The notes: a model not told the origin generated them from the letters alone. Positions 47,116-56,714 are shown, numbered from the stretch's first letter. The stretch is 64,000 nucleotides of DNA from a bacterium (GCA_018062085.1 JAGOSY010000001.1:301080-365079); one strand, 5' to 3'. Made by a program: numbers and translations.

Positions 47116-47143
47116 TGTCAGAAATTCCTAAGAAAATCTGACA
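47116..47143 (+). repeat. hairpin in the sufB-sufD spacer
   Basis: TGTCAGA (47116-47122) and TCTGACA (47137-47143) enclose a 14-base loop, followed by AAAAACAA. It may adjust expression between the two genes; no U-run follows. Confidence 0.45.
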
Positions 47144-47188
47144 AAAACAATTCGCAATTAGAAGCACTAAGCACAAATAGAGACGGAG

Positions 47189-48562
47189 ATGGAAACAGTC
47201 ATGGCGGAGTTGAAGTTAGCCAAGACCATAGCAAAAGAGCGGGTAGCCGATCTAGCTCAAAGAAATGGCGAACCAAGCTGGTTGCAAGACTCAAGAAATG
47301 CCGCCTGGGAAATCTATTTCCAGAGCCCGATGCCTACAACTCGCGATGATGATTGGCGCAAAACTGAAATTGACAATCTTGATCTCTCCACTTTCATTAC
47401 GGTTGATCCGCTAAAGAACAAAGCAGCAAAAGCCCCAGCAATGGAAATCTTGCAGTCGGCCCTAGCTAAATTGAGCGAACCAGCTGGCATCTTCGTTGAC
47501 GATTACGAAAGCCAAACTCAATATGCCACCATCAAACCTGAACTGGCAAAACAGGGCGTTATTTTCTTGCCTCTAGTCGAAGCAATTGAAAAACACCCAG
47601 ACTTAGTCAAGAAAATATTTGAGAGCGGTAAACCACTAACTTCTGACGACAAGTTCACCTTGATGAACAAGGCCCTCTTCAACAGCGGTCTGCTTCTCTA
47701 CGTTCCTAAAAACGTAGTAGTAGATGGCCCTTTTGTCAGTGCCGTCAATCTGCCAGTGGGCACAGGCGGTCAAGCCGTATTTCCTCGTGTAGTTGTTGTA
47801 GCTGAAGCCAACAGCCACGTGACATTGGTCAGTGCCTTCGCCAATGCTGAATCTGCAGATGCTGCCGACAAATCAGTTACTGGCACAACACTATCTAACT
47901 CTTTCATTGAAATAACTGTCGGCCAAGGCGCCAAAGTTACAGTGATGGCCGTAGACAAGCTATCGAACGCTGTTTTTGCTGTCAGTTGCGTGCGCACACA
48001 CATTCACAAAGACGGTGTTTTCAATCTCACCACTGCTGGCTTGGGTGGCAGACAAATCAAATCAGATATCGAAACAATCATGGTTGAACCTGGCTCACAC
48101 AGCGATATTCGCGGTGTAGTTTTGGGTGATGGCTCCGAGCACTTCTCTTACAACACCATCCAAGAACATACTTGCCCCGATACCACATCTAATATCAACT
48201 TCAGAGTGGCTCTAAAAGAGACATCATCGTCCGTTTATCAAGGCATCGTCAAAGTAGATAAGATTGCCCAGCGTACAAACGCTTTTCAATCGAACAAAAA
48301 CCTCTTGCTCGGTACTGAAGCCAGGGCAGATTCTATTCCGCGCCTAGAAATTCTGGCCGATGACGTCAAATGCTCACACGGCGCCACCGTTGGCCCAGTA
48401 GATAAAGAACAGCTTTTCTACTTAAATTGCCGTGGCCTCAATTTAAAAGAAGCTGAAGAGCTAATCGTTAGAGGATTCTTTGTACAAATTCTCGACGACA
48501 TCGAAATCAAGGGAGCTGCAGACTGGGTCGGCGATCTGGTAGCAGAAAAAATCTACAAATGA
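47189..48562 (+). CDS. sufD: Fe-S assembly protein SufD
   Basis: SufD is the paralogous partner of SufB in SufBC2D, needed for iron entry. Family features are the beta-helix core (NSFIEITVGQGAKVTVMAVD), SVYQGIVKV, SNKNLLLG and the C-terminal HGATVGPVDKEQLFYLNCRG. It has 457 residues. Two close start codons exist (47189 and 47201); the first is kept. It lies 107 bases after sufB, the widest gap in the operon, and overlaps the Rieske gene by 4 bases. Confidence 0.95.
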   Translation: METVMAELKLAKTIAKERVADLAQRNGEPSWLQDSRNAAWEIYFQSPMPTTRDDDWRKTEIDNLDLSTFITVDPLKNKAAKAPAMEILQSALAKLSEPAGIFVDDYESQTQYATIKPELAKQGVIFLPLVEAIEKHPDLVKKIFESGKPLTSDDKFTLMNKALFNSGLLLYVPKNVVVDGPFVSAVNLPVGTGGQAVFPRVVVVAEANSHVTLVSAFANAESADAADKSVTGTTLSNSFIEITVGQGAKVTVMAVDKLSNAVFAVSCVRTHIHKDGVFNLTTAGLGGRQIKSDIETIMVEPGSHSDIRGVVLGDGSEHFSYNTIQEHTCPDTTSNINFRVALKETSSSVYQGIVKVDKIAQRTNAFQSNKNLLLGTEARADSIPRLEILADDVKCSHGATVGPVDKEQLFYLNCRGLNLKEAEELIVRGFFVQILDDIEIKGAADWVGDLVAEKIYK

Positions 48563-48909
48563 GTAATTCTGCCTCTAGTGCTGGGTTCATAAAAGTCGCT
48601 CAAATAAGTGATGTCAAAGAAGGCACAGCAAAAGTATTTACTGTTGGAGAAGTGCGCATCGCCCTCTGCAACGTTGAAGACAAGTTCTACGCCATCGCTG
48701 ACATTTGCACCCATGATGGTGGGCCCTTGGGCGAAGGCGAATTAGTCGACTGCCAAATAGAATGCCCACGCCACGGCGCTAGGTTTGATGTCCGCACTGG
48801 AAAAGCACTCTGCTTACCTGCGGTAATTGCCGTCCCTACCTATCCGGTAGAAGTTAGAGAAAACGAGATATTCGTTAATTGTCAGCCTTCTACCGTCAAT
48901 CTGATGTAA
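48559..48909 (+). CDS. Rieske-type [2Fe-2S] ferredoxin
   Basis: This small soluble protein of 116 residues has both cluster-binding boxes: CTHDGGPLG (Cys-x-His) and CPRHGARFD (Cys-x2-His). The fold resembles the ferredoxin component of non-heme oxygenases. It is translationally coupled to sufD (ATGA overlap) and lies inside the suf operon, a placement known in some Suf loci. It may supply electrons for cluster assembly or receive a cluster; which one is unknown. Confidence 0.92.
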   Translation: MSNSASSAGFIKVAQISDVKEGTAKVFTVGEVRIALCNVEDKFYAIADICTHDGGPLGEGELVDCQIECPRHGARFDVRTGKALCLPAVIAVPTYPVEVRENEIFVNCQPSTVNLM

Positions 48910-48959
48910 TGAACCTAGTTTAGTAAGTTCGAAGTTAAGCTTAGAGAAGCAAGAGAGCC

Positions 48960-50204
48960 ATGAGTCATTTAGATGTAGAAAAAATTCGCCAAGATTTTCC
49001 CATTCTGGATCGCGTAATCGATGGCAAGCGCCTAGTCTATTTAGACAACGCTGCTACTTCTCATAAGCCAGTGCAAGTAATCAAAAGCATCTCCAATTAC
49101 TACGAGCAATACAATTCAAACGTTCACCGCGGCATCCATACCATGTCAGAAGAAGCAACCACCGCCTATGAAGGCGTGCGCGAGACAGTGGCAAATTTCA
49201 TCGGCGCCAAAGAAACCTGCGAAGTAATTTTTACTAGAAATACGACTGAAGCCATAAACCTTGTGGCCTACAGCTGGGGCAGGCAAAATGTCTTGCCTGG
49301 TGATGAAATTGTTTTGTCACCAATGGAGCACCACTCAAACTTGGTGCCTTGGCAGCAACTCGCCCAAGAACGCGAAGCTAAGCTGGTCTTTTTAGAATTA
49401 ACAGAAGACGGCCAAATCAATATAGAATCTGCCAAGCAATTGATTGGCAGCAAAACCAGACTGGTTGCTGTGACGCAAATGTCTAACGTGCTCGGAACAA
49501 TTACACCAGTGCAAGAGCTGGCTCGATTAGCTCACCAGCACAATGCCCTAATTCTTGTGGACGGCGCTCAAGGTGTGCCCCACCTCAAAACTTCAGTAGC
49601 CGAACTAGAATGCGATTTCTATGTCTTCTCGATGCACAAAATGCTCGGCCCAACTGGAGTTGGCATTCTTTGGGGCAAGAAAGACATTCTCAATGCCATG
49701 CCACCATTTATGTTTGGTGGCGACATGATTAGCTCAGTGCACCGCGACAAGAGCCGCTGGAACGAACTGCCCTGGAAATTTGAAGCGGGCACACCGAACA
49801 TCGCCGATGTTATTGCCAGCGGAGTAGCTATTGATTATCTGCAAAATCTCGGCATGGATAATGTCAGAGCCCACGAAGTAGAAATTACAGAGTACGCCTT
49901 GAAGCGCCTTAGCGAAGTCAAAGGCATCACAATCTACGGCCCCAGAGATGCCAATCTTCGCGGTGGAGTTATCGCCTTCAACGTCGAGGGTATTCACCCT
50001 CACGATCTCGGTCAGATTTTGAGTGATAGCGGTGTAGCAATTCGAGCTGGCCACCATTGCTGCCAACCACTGATGAAAGATTTGAAAGTTATGGGCACAG
50101 CCCGCGCTAGTTTTTATATCTACAACACCCTTGAAGAAGTCGACCTATTAATGGCCGCTCTCAAAGAAGCAGATAAGGTTATGGGACATGTCGCTTGCAG
50201 ATGA
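48960..50204 (+). CDS. sufS: cysteine desulfurase SufS
   Basis: This PLP enzyme takes sulfur from cysteine. The PLP Lys is Lys227 in FSMHKMLGPTG. The persulfide Cys is in RAGHHCCQP; Cys367 aligns with the catalytic residue, and a second Cys follows directly. NAATSHKP and NTTEAINLVA are also family segments. It has 414 residues. It follows the Rieske gene by 50 bases and overlaps sufU by 17. Confidence 0.95.
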   Translation: MSHLDVEKIRQDFPILDRVIDGKRLVYLDNAATSHKPVQVIKSISNYYEQYNSNVHRGIHTMSEEATTAYEGVRETVANFIGAKETCEVIFTRNTTEAINLVAYSWGRQNVLPGDEIVLSPMEHHSNLVPWQQLAQEREAKLVFLELTEDGQINIESAKQLIGSKTRLVAVTQMSNVLGTITPVQELARLAHQHNALILVDGAQGVPHLKTSVAELECDFYVFSMHKMLGPTGVGILWGKKDILNAMPPFMFGGDMISSVHRDKSRWNELPWKFEAGTPNIADVIASGVAIDYLQNLGMDNVRAHEVEITEYALKRLSEVKGITIYGPRDANLRGGVIAFNVEGIHPHDLGQILSDSGVAIRAGHHCCQPLMKDLKVMGTARASFYIYNTLEEVDLLMAALKEADKVMGHVACR

Positions 50205-50640
50205 TCTATACCGGGAAACTATCCTGGATCACTACCACAACCCACGTAACAACGGCAGTATAAACAATGCCAGTGCCACCGTAGAAGGTGTCAATCCACT
50301 TTGCGGCGATGAGCTGACTCTCTATCTCAAAGTTTCCCCAGCTGGTCTAATAGAAGACGTCAAACTAACGGCCCACGGCTGTTCTATTAACACGGCCTCA
50401 GGCTCGATGATGTCGGAAGCTATACTTGGTCAATCATTCGAACGGGCTGAAGAAATTATCGAGAGCTTCAAGAGCATGATGCTAACAAAGAGCGACGATG
50501 TTGCCTTTGAAGACGAATTAGAAGAACTCGAAGCTCTGCGCGGAGTGAAGAAATACCCTGTACGAATCAAGTGTGCACTGCTGCCGTGGAACACGCTTTT
50601 GGAAGGAATTCAGACTGCTAAATCTAACCTAAAGGAATAA
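50188..50640 (+). CDS. sufU: SufU-type sulfur acceptor/scaffold
   Basis: SufU takes sulfur from SufS through a zinc-held cysteine. The ligands are visible: Cys39 and Asp41 in NPLCGDE, Cys65 in HGCSINTASGSMM and Cys129 in RIKCALLPW. The 18-20 residue insert typical of SufU against IscU is present (about 95-120). It has 150 residues. The start lies within the sufS end, which supports coupling. The SufS-SufU pair is of the Firmicute kind, whereas Cyanobacteria usually use SufE. Confidence 0.93.
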   Translation: MSLADDLYRETILDHYHNPRNNGSINNASATVEGVNPLCGDELTLYLKVSPAGLIEDVKLTAHGCSINTASGSMMSEAILGQSFERAEEIIESFKSMMLTKSDDVAFEDELEELEALRGVKKYPVRIKCALLPWNTLLEGIQTAKSNLKE

Positions 50641-50646
50641 GCCTTC

Positions 50647-50958
50647 ATGATGACATCATTGCAAGAAGATCTTGTTTTAGAAAATCTCCGCCAAATCGTT
50701 GACCCTGAACTAGGTATCAACATCGTCGACCTTGGTCTAATCTACGAAGTCAAAGTAGCCGACAACAATGTCAACATAAAAATGACCCTGACTAGCCCGG
50801 GCTGCCCCGTAGGTGCGGTAATTCAAGGCCAATGTCATGCCGCTGCTAAGAAACTACCTTGGGCTGAAAATGTCGAAGTCAAACTTGTCTGGATTCCTCG
50901 ATGGGATCCAAAGACCATGGCAAGCGAAGAAGCCAAGATGGACTTGGGAATTCTCTAA
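50647..50958 (+). CDS. SufT-like MIP18-family protein (DUF59)
   Basis: This 103-residue protein is of the DUF59/MIP18 group, which aids maturation of Fe-S proteins. It has DPELGINIVDLGLIYEV near the N-terminus and LTSPGCPVG with Cys53. The following region ends with VWIPRWDP. AAGGA lies 10 bases upstream of the ATG. It follows sufU by 6 bases and closes the suf block. Its N-terminal partner domain also occurs in Mrp, encoded 2.6 kb downstream. Confidence 0.9.
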   Translation: MMTSLQEDLVLENLRQIVDPELGINIVDLGLIYEVKVADNNVNIKMTLTSPGCPVGAVIQGQCHAAAKKLPWAENVEVKLVWIPRWDPKTMASEEAKMDLGIL

Positions 50959-50992
50959 TGAAACTGCCTTGTCAGGACAGTAAACTTTAGAA

Positions 50993-51919
50993 ATGCCTAC
51001 ACCAATTATTCACGACCACGATGGTCACGTAGACGATCTGCTCAGTTGCATTTTGCTCTGGCTCAGCCCAGAAATAGACTTGCAAGCCGTTGGTATCACC
51101 AATGGTGATTGCTATGCTGCGCAGATTTTTGAAGCGACTCAGAAAATCGCTACCTACCTCGATATCGATGGGCCAGAGATTGCCCTAACTGAAGACGAAG
51201 TTCCGCACCCGTTTCCTGAAAACTGGCGCCGCGAAAGTTATATCATCAATGAATTGCCGCTTTTCCGTGACAACTACCTAAAGAAGCCTTACCAACACGG
51301 CCGTCCCCGCAATATTGAATCAGTATTTTTAGATTGTCTCTCCAATTCAAAAGTACCTTTCACGGTGGTTACAACTGGCCCACTCACCAACATTGCCAAA
51401 CTTTTGACCAACCAACCAGAAGTCAAAGATAAAATTCAAGAATTCTTGATTATGGGTGGAGCTATCAACTGCAAAGGCAATGTTGAAGAAGAAGGCACCG
51501 ACGGCACAGCAGAATGGAACGTTTACGCTGACCCTGTGGCCTTCAAGCAAGTACTTGACAGCAAAATTCCGATCAAGCTGATTACCCTTGATCTCACCAA
51601 CGACTTGCCTGTCACCAAAGACTTCTTAGCCAAACTCGAAGGTCAATCGGAGAACTCGCGAGCCTCCGCCCTCGCTTTCAAACTGTGGAGCTTGGTCAAA
51701 GGTTTCGACTACTATTTCTGGGACACAATCACAGCAGCAGCAGCCATTGAACCAGACCTCTTTACCTATAAAGAAGTGAAAATTGACGTTTCCACCTCAG
51801 GCAAGAGTATCGGCCGCACTGGCCCATCTCTTTTTTCTGGGCGCAAAGTACAAGTAGCCACTCAGATAAATAAACAAGCTTTCGAAGATTTACTACTCAC
51901 TATTCTGGCGATGCGCTAA
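50993..51919 (+). CDS. nucleoside hydrolase family protein
   Basis: These enzymes cut the N-glycosidic bond of nucleosides using a calcium site of aspartates near the N-terminus. The cluster here is HDHDGHVDD, with Asp8, Asp10, Asp14 and Asp15, close to the usual DxDPGxDD. TTGPLTNIAKLL and FLIMGGAI are also family segments, and WNVYADPVAF carries further ligands. It has 308 residues, a normal length. It starts 34 bases after the SufT gene but has no obvious functional link to it. Confidence 0.88.
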   Translation: MPTPIIHDHDGHVDDLLSCILLWLSPEIDLQAVGITNGDCYAAQIFEATQKIATYLDIDGPEIALTEDEVPHPFPENWRRESYIINELPLFRDNYLKKPYQHGRPRNIESVFLDCLSNSKVPFTVVTTGPLTNIAKLLTNQPEVKDKIQEFLIMGGAINCKGNVEEEGTDGTAEWNVYADPVAFKQVLDSKIPIKLITLDLTNDLPVTKDFLAKLEGQSENSRASALAFKLWSLVKGFDYYFWDTITAAAAIEPDLFTYKEVKIDVSTSGKSIGRTGPSLFSGRKVQVATQINKQAFEDLLLTILAMR

Positions 51920-52025
51920 AGACAGGCCATAGTTCAGGCTAAATTTGAAAAGGTTATTTTGGAGACTTGAACACTATCCAAAACCCCTCTTGACTTCCCT
52001 CCGGGCTCAGACGTAAGTTAGCCCT

Positions 52026-53468
52026 ATGAGAAAACACACCCCAATTGAAACTCAAAATTTACCAGAGCAAGAAGCCAACGAGCAGGGCCAGCCGCTAGCT
52101 ACTACTGCTTCTTCTTTGAGAAGCGAAATTGGCCTATGGCAAAAGAACTTCAAAGAAAAAGTTCTCGACAACCCTAAAATGAAATGGTATCGCCGCACCC
52201 TCTTCGCCTGCACCCTGACCTGGGCAATTCTTCTAGCCTTCCAAAGTATGCCTTACTACAACGCTATTGCAGCCGGCGAAGAGGCGTTTAAGCTAGGTCG
52301 CTACGAAAAGGCGCGAAAAGAGTTTGAGACCGCCTTGACCGTCTGCAAGACATTCGGCCCCGACTGGCAAATAGATAAACGCACAGCCCGAGCCATGAAC
52401 AACTTGGCCGAGCTTTATCGCATTCAAGGGCGCTACCAAGAAGCCAGGCCTTACTACACAAAAGCAGCAGAAGCCGCCCGTCTAAGTTTTGCCGCTAGCC
52501 GCCCAGAACCGGCTGTAGCCCTCAATAATTTAGCCACACTAGAGCGCGAGCAAGGTCATTACCAAGAAGCAGAGAAGACCTACCTCAAAGCTCTAGACCT
52601 CTGGGAAAAACAAATTAAGCAGCCCGATTCGCCCCAGTTAGCCAGTATCACCAACGGCCTAGCTAAACTGAGGCGTGATCAAGGCCGCTACAGCGAAGCG
52701 GAAGGTCTATACCTCAAGGCTCTAACCATTAGCGAGAAAAAGCTCGGTCGCAGCGATGTCGGTAACGCCTATCTACTCGCCAATCTAGGTGGACTTTATC
52801 GCGATCTCGGCCAAGTAAAGAAGGCCGAAAAGTACTATCAACGAGCATTCTATCTTGACTTAAATGCCCTCGGCGACCAGCATCCTGACACAGCCATGGA
52901 TCTCAATAACATAGCTGGCCTCTATCGCGAACAAAACAAACTAGGCGAGGCCCGCACTCTCTACGAACGGGCTCTCGATATTCGCCTAAAAGCCTTCGGC
53001 CCAGACCATCCGCTTACAGCCAAAACTCTAATGGGTATTGGGGACTTAGAGAGACGCTTACAAAACTATGACAAAGCTCAAGTCTACATAGAACGCGCAC
53101 TGGCTATACAAAAACGCTCACTACCAGCCGTACACCCTGACCTTGCTATCACCTTAGACAATCAAGGCGTCTGCTATTTACAAATGGGAGAAGCAGCTAA
53201 AGCCAAAAAGTGCTTCAGCGAGGCCCTCAAAATGAGACACGCACTACTCAGCGCCGATCATCCTGATTTCTATGTCAGTGCAGTGAACATCGCTATAGCA
53301 GACGCAGCCTTGGCCAATACCGCCATAAACGAAGGCTCTCAAGAGCCAGTGGACGCAGCACTTGAGAAGCTCTCTGCGAGACTCGGCGCCGAGCACCCAA
53401 TAACCAAAGCTGAGCGGGCTCTAGCAGCCGACCACAGACCAAACAGCCAAAGACTTAAGAGAAGTTAG
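52026..53468 (+). CDS. kinesin-light-chain-like TPR protein with membrane anchor
   Basis: The 480-residue protein has one transmembrane helix at about residues 57-78, then eight to nine TPRs of about 42 residues with the NNLAxLYRxQGRYxEAE and DHP patterns of kinesin-light-chain repeats. The N-terminal 50 residues are polar and would be cytoplasmic. No enzyme domain is seen. It is transcribed alone between the nucleoside hydrolase and mrp. Confidence 0.85.
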   Translation: MRKHTPIETQNLPEQEANEQGQPLATTASSLRSEIGLWQKNFKEKVLDNPKMKWYRRTLFACTLTWAILLAFQSMPYYNAIAAGEEAFKLGRYEKARKEFETALTVCKTFGPDWQIDKRTARAMNNLAELYRIQGRYQEARPYYTKAAEAARLSFAASRPEPAVALNNLATLEREQGHYQEAEKTYLKALDLWEKQIKQPDSPQLASITNGLAKLRRDQGRYSEAEGLYLKALTISEKKLGRSDVGNAYLLANLGGLYRDLGQVKKAEKYYQRAFYLDLNALGDQHPDTAMDLNNIAGLYREQNKLGEARTLYERALDIRLKAFGPDHPLTAKTLMGIGDLERRLQNYDKAQVYIERALAIQKRSLPAVHPDLAITLDNQGVCYLQMGEAAKAKKCFSEALKMRHALLSADHPDFYVSAVNIAIADAALANTAINEGSQEPVDAALEKLSARLGAEHPITKAERALAADHRPNSQRLKRS

Positions 53469-53600
53469 TGCGAGTAAGCCTCAATAATTTATTAGTTTAC
53501 GGCCGATCTTGAGCCAGAGCCGTTACTATGTCACTGGCAATTAATTTGAATATTGAATTTTAAAATTTCTTGCCCGTCACTAACTTAAACAGGTTACTCA

Positions 53601-54689
53601 ATGCTTGGCGCCAATGAAAATAAGCTCAACGAAGAGCAAATAAGAAAAGCCCTCAGTACGGTCATGGATCCTGACCTGAACATCGATGTAGTCACCCTCG
53701 GAATGATTTCCGACATTAAGATTACCGGCAGCAAAGTGTTTTTCAAACTAACACTGACAACTCCGGCCTGCCCCGTCAAGGAACGCCTTGAGGGTGAATG
53801 CCAAGACGCAGTCAGAGCCTTAGATGGTGTTGAAGAAGTCGAAATGGAATCAGCAGCCCAGGTGGCTGGCCAAAGAAGAAATGGCAAAGAGCCTGTTAAC
53901 GGCATCAAGCAAATTATTGCCGTCACTTCTGGTAAAGGTGGCGTCGGTAAATCAACAGTATCTTGCAACCTAGCTGTAGCTCTGGCAAAACTTGGAGCCA
54001 AGGTGGGCTTGCTCGACGCTGATATTACCGGTCCAAATATTCCTTTGATGATGGGAGTTGACAACTATCAGCCCACAGCCAAAGACAATCGCATTGTGCC
54101 TGCCGAAAATCATGGCGTCAAATGTATTTCAATGGCTTTCTTTGTCTCTCAAGACACCCCGCTAATCTGGCGTGGACCAATGTTAGACAAAGCTATTAAA
54201 CAGTTCTTGCGCGACGTTGAATGGGGCGAACTAGATTATCTCATCGTTGACATGCCACCAGGCACTGGCGACGCCCAACTAACAATGGTGCAAGCCACTC
54301 AGCTTTCAGGCGGTGTGATTGTCACCACCCCTCAAGATGTTGCTTTGCTCGATGGCCGCAAAGGCCTTGCAATGTTTTCACAAATGGAAGTGCCAATCCT
54401 CGGCTTCGTCGAGAACATGAGCTACTTCCAGCCTAAAGGTTCAAGCGAACAGTACGAAATCTTTGGCCGTGGCGGCGGTAAGCGCCTAGCCGAAGAGCAC
54501 AAAGTGCCGTTCTTGGGCGAAATACCTCTTGACCCAGAAGTGCGTATTGGCGGCGACCAAGGGGTGCCAATCGTAGCTGGCGACCCAGATTGCGCAGTAT
54601 CAAAGGCCTTCATTGAAATTGCCAAGCAAGTAGCTGCCCAAGTCAGCATTCAATCAAGAGTTGAAGTGGCAACGCCTGCTGCAGTTTAG
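53601..54689 (+). CDS. Mrp/ApbC-type Fe-S carrier ATPase
   Basis: It belongs to the Mrp/NBP35 P-loop ATPases, which bind and pass on Fe-S clusters. The N-terminal 85 residues are DUF59 (TLTTPACPVK). The deviant Walker A VTSGKGGVGKST is at residues 108-119, and DADITGPNIP follows. The usual C-terminal CxxC, expected after ENMSYF, is absent: the text reads ENMSYFQPKG. Cyanobacterial-type Mrp proteins may also lack it. Near the suf operon. AGG lies eight bases before the start. Confidence 0.92.
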   Translation: MLGANENKLNEEQIRKALSTVMDPDLNIDVVTLGMISDIKITGSKVFFKLTLTTPACPVKERLEGECQDAVRALDGVEEVEMESAAQVAGQRRNGKEPVNGIKQIIAVTSGKGGVGKSTVSCNLAVALAKLGAKVGLLDADITGPNIPLMMGVDNYQPTAKDNRIVPAENHGVKCISMAFFVSQDTPLIWRGPMLDKAIKQFLRDVEWGELDYLIVDMPPGTGDAQLTMVQATQLSGGVIVTTPQDVALLDGRKGLAMFSQMEVPILGFVENMSYFQPKGSSEQYEIFGRGGGKRLAEEHKVPFLGEIPLDPEVRIGGDQGVPIVAGDPDCAVSKAFIEIAKQVAAQVSIQSRVEVATPAAV

Positions 54690-54801
54690 ATAGAAGCACT
54701 TAGCGAGAAGCATTTTAGACAAACGCTATAGAGAAAGGGCAGTAGCTAGAACCCATATAAATAGGTAATAGCAAAAACGGCAGCTCTCAAAGTAAGAATA
54801 T

Positions 54802-54837
54802 TAAAGCCCTCTCTTAGAAATCTAAGCGGGGGCTTTA
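54802..54837 (+). terminator. hairpin after mrp
   Basis: TAAAGCCC and GGGCTTTA form the outer stem, CTTAGA/TCTAAG the inner stem with a two-base loop. The U-run is weak, so this is a probable, not certain, terminator. Confidence 0.5.
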
Positions 54838-54934
54838 CTACATGGTGATTCGGGCTATTATGTTGCTCAGCAGAGATTTTCGCGCAAAATTTCGCTGCAA
54901 CGGACGAACACTACGCTGACTCTATATGCGGTGC

Positions 54935-56641
54935 ATGCTAAAAAGTATACAGATTAGAGATTTCGCCCTGATTGAAAAAACTCAGGTCGACTGGACTGCC
55001 GGATTAAATGTTTTAACCGGTGAGACTGGGGCAGGAAAATCCATCTTGATGGATGCCCTCAACGCGGTTCTAGGCGGCAAAGTGCCCGCTTCAATCATCC
55101 GCCCCGGTGCTGACAAAGCTAACCTCGAAGCAGTCTTTGTACCTAGCTCACAGGTAATTGCCTGGCTGAAAAAAGAAGAACTAATTGACGAAGAATCAGC
55201 TGAGCAAGCAGAACTTACCGTTGCCCGCGAAATTGGCAAAGGCGGCTCAAAAATTCGCATCAACGGCACTCTGGTAAACCATAATTTGCTAGGCGAATTG
55301 CGCACCATGCTGATTACAGTGCATGCCCAACACGAAGCGCGCACACTAATGTCATCGCAGTCACAGCTAGAACTGTTAGACGGCTTGGGCAGCGAAAGTC
55401 ATACTAAAATTTTAGAGAAAGTACGCACCCTTTACGCTCGCAAAAAGCAATTGCAAGATGAGCTAGACTCGCTCACCATGTCAGAAGACGAGCGCCTGCG
55501 CAAACTTGATTTTTCCAAGTTTCAATTAAACGAACTTGAACAAGCTGAACTGAGCGACCCTAGCGAAGACGAAGAGTTGGCCCGCCAAGTCAGTGTTTTG
55601 AGCAACGCCATTGAACTAAAGCAACAAGCAGAAGCAGCCCAAGACGTGCTCACTGGTTCAGATTCTGATAGTTCAGTTTGTGCTGTAGACCTGATTCAGA
55701 AAGCCATGTCAGAAGTAGAAAAAGCTCTGCGCTTTGACTCTAGTCTCGATACTATTCATGAAGCCTTGAGCGGCGGCCTAGCCAGTCTAGAAGAGGCCTC
55801 TACAGCGTTGCGTCGATACGCCGACAAGCTTGATACAGATCCAGACACTTTAATTGATTTAGAAAACCGCGCTAATTTGATTGCCACGATTAAGCGCAAA
55901 TACGGCCCACACTTAAGCGACGCCATGGCTAAGCAAGAAGAGCTAAGCCATGAACTAGAAAAGCTAGAAAATGGCTTAAAAGAAAGCGAAGGCTTGGCCC
56001 AAGAAATAGCTGACGTAACCAGCGAATTGCAAAGCAAAGCAGCTGAACTATCTAAAGGAAGGCTCAAGCTAGCCAAGACCTTGTCAGCCGCAGTAGAAAA
56101 AGAATTGGTCGACCTGGGCATGGAAAAATGCCGCTTTGAAATTGCCTTTAACCAATTGAGCGACGCTGGCCCTAACGGCATCGACAAAATCGATTTCTTA
56201 ATTGCCCCCAACCCCGGCCAACCGGCCATGCCACTGGGCAAAATTGCCTCTGGCGGCGAGCTATCGCGCATCATGCTGGCGATTAAGACCATCTTTGCCG
56301 CCGCCGACCAGGTAGCCACCGTAATATTCGACGAAATTGACACTGGTCTATCGGGCCGAGTGCTTAATGCCGTGCGCGACAAACTTTCAAAACTTTCCCG
56401 CTCACAGCAGATACTTTGCATCACCCACCAACCAATTGTCGCTTCAGTAGCTGACAACTACCTAGAAGTAAAGAAAGAACATTTGGCCGATCGCACGATT
56501 GTTACAGTCAACAATCTTGATGATGAGATGCGCCTCAGATCTCTTGCCGCCATGGCCAGCGGAAACGCCAATGAAGAGGCCTCGCTTAGCTTTGCCCGCT
56601 CGCTCATAGATCAAGCGGCCGCTGTTCGCGCCCTACCCTAA
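54935..56641 (+). CDS. recN: DNA repair protein RecN
   Basis: RecN is an SMC-like ATPase in double-strand break repair. The N-terminal part has IQIRDFALIEKT and the Walker A GETGAGKS. The middle is coiled coil (about 150-400). The C-terminal part has SGGELSRIMLAIK and the Walker B region VIFDEIDTGLSGR. All expected parts are seen. I chose the ATG at 54935, which gives 568 residues; another ATG lies 9 bases upstream. The tRNA-Gln gene follows. Confidence 0.95.
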   Translation: MLKSIQIRDFALIEKTQVDWTAGLNVLTGETGAGKSILMDALNAVLGGKVPASIIRPGADKANLEAVFVPSSQVIAWLKKEELIDEESAEQAELTVAREIGKGGSKIRINGTLVNHNLLGELRTMLITVHAQHEARTLMSSQSQLELLDGLGSESHTKILEKVRTLYARKKQLQDELDSLTMSEDERLRKLDFSKFQLNELEQAELSDPSEDEELARQVSVLSNAIELKQQAEAAQDVLTGSDSDSSVCAVDLIQKAMSEVEKALRFDSSLDTIHEALSGGLASLEEASTALRRYADKLDTDPDTLIDLENRANLIATIKRKYGPHLSDAMAKQEELSHELEKLENGLKESEGLAQEIADVTSELQSKAAELSKGRLKLAKTLSAAVEKELVDLGMEKCRFEIAFNQLSDAGPNGIDKIDFLIAPNPGQPAMPLGKIASGGELSRIMLAIKTIFAAADQVATVIFDEIDTGLSGRVLNAVRDKLSKLSRSQQILCITHQPIVASVADNYLEVKKEHLADRTIVTVNNLDDEMRLRSLAAMASGNANEEASLSFARSLIDQAAAVRALP

Positions 56642-56646
56642 TATCA

Positions 56647-56679
56647 ATTGTGCTTTATATTTAGGCATACAAGCACAAT
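56647..56679 (+). terminator. possible terminator of recN
   Basis: Nine-base arms ATTGTGCTT and AAGCACAAT enclose a 15-base loop right after recN. The T-run is weak. Confidence 0.4.
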
Positions 56680-56684
56680 CTTGA

Positions 56685-56714
56685 TTGACACAAAGCCCTT
56701 AACTTCAATAGAAT
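56685..56714 (+). promoter_or_regulatory. promoter of the tRNA-Gln gene
   Basis: A perfect TTGACA (56685-56690), an 18-base spacer and TAGAAT (56709-56714) lie about 42 bases before the tRNA. It is the best housekeeping-type promoter seen in the window and may also drive the bL25 gene. Confidence 0.7.
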
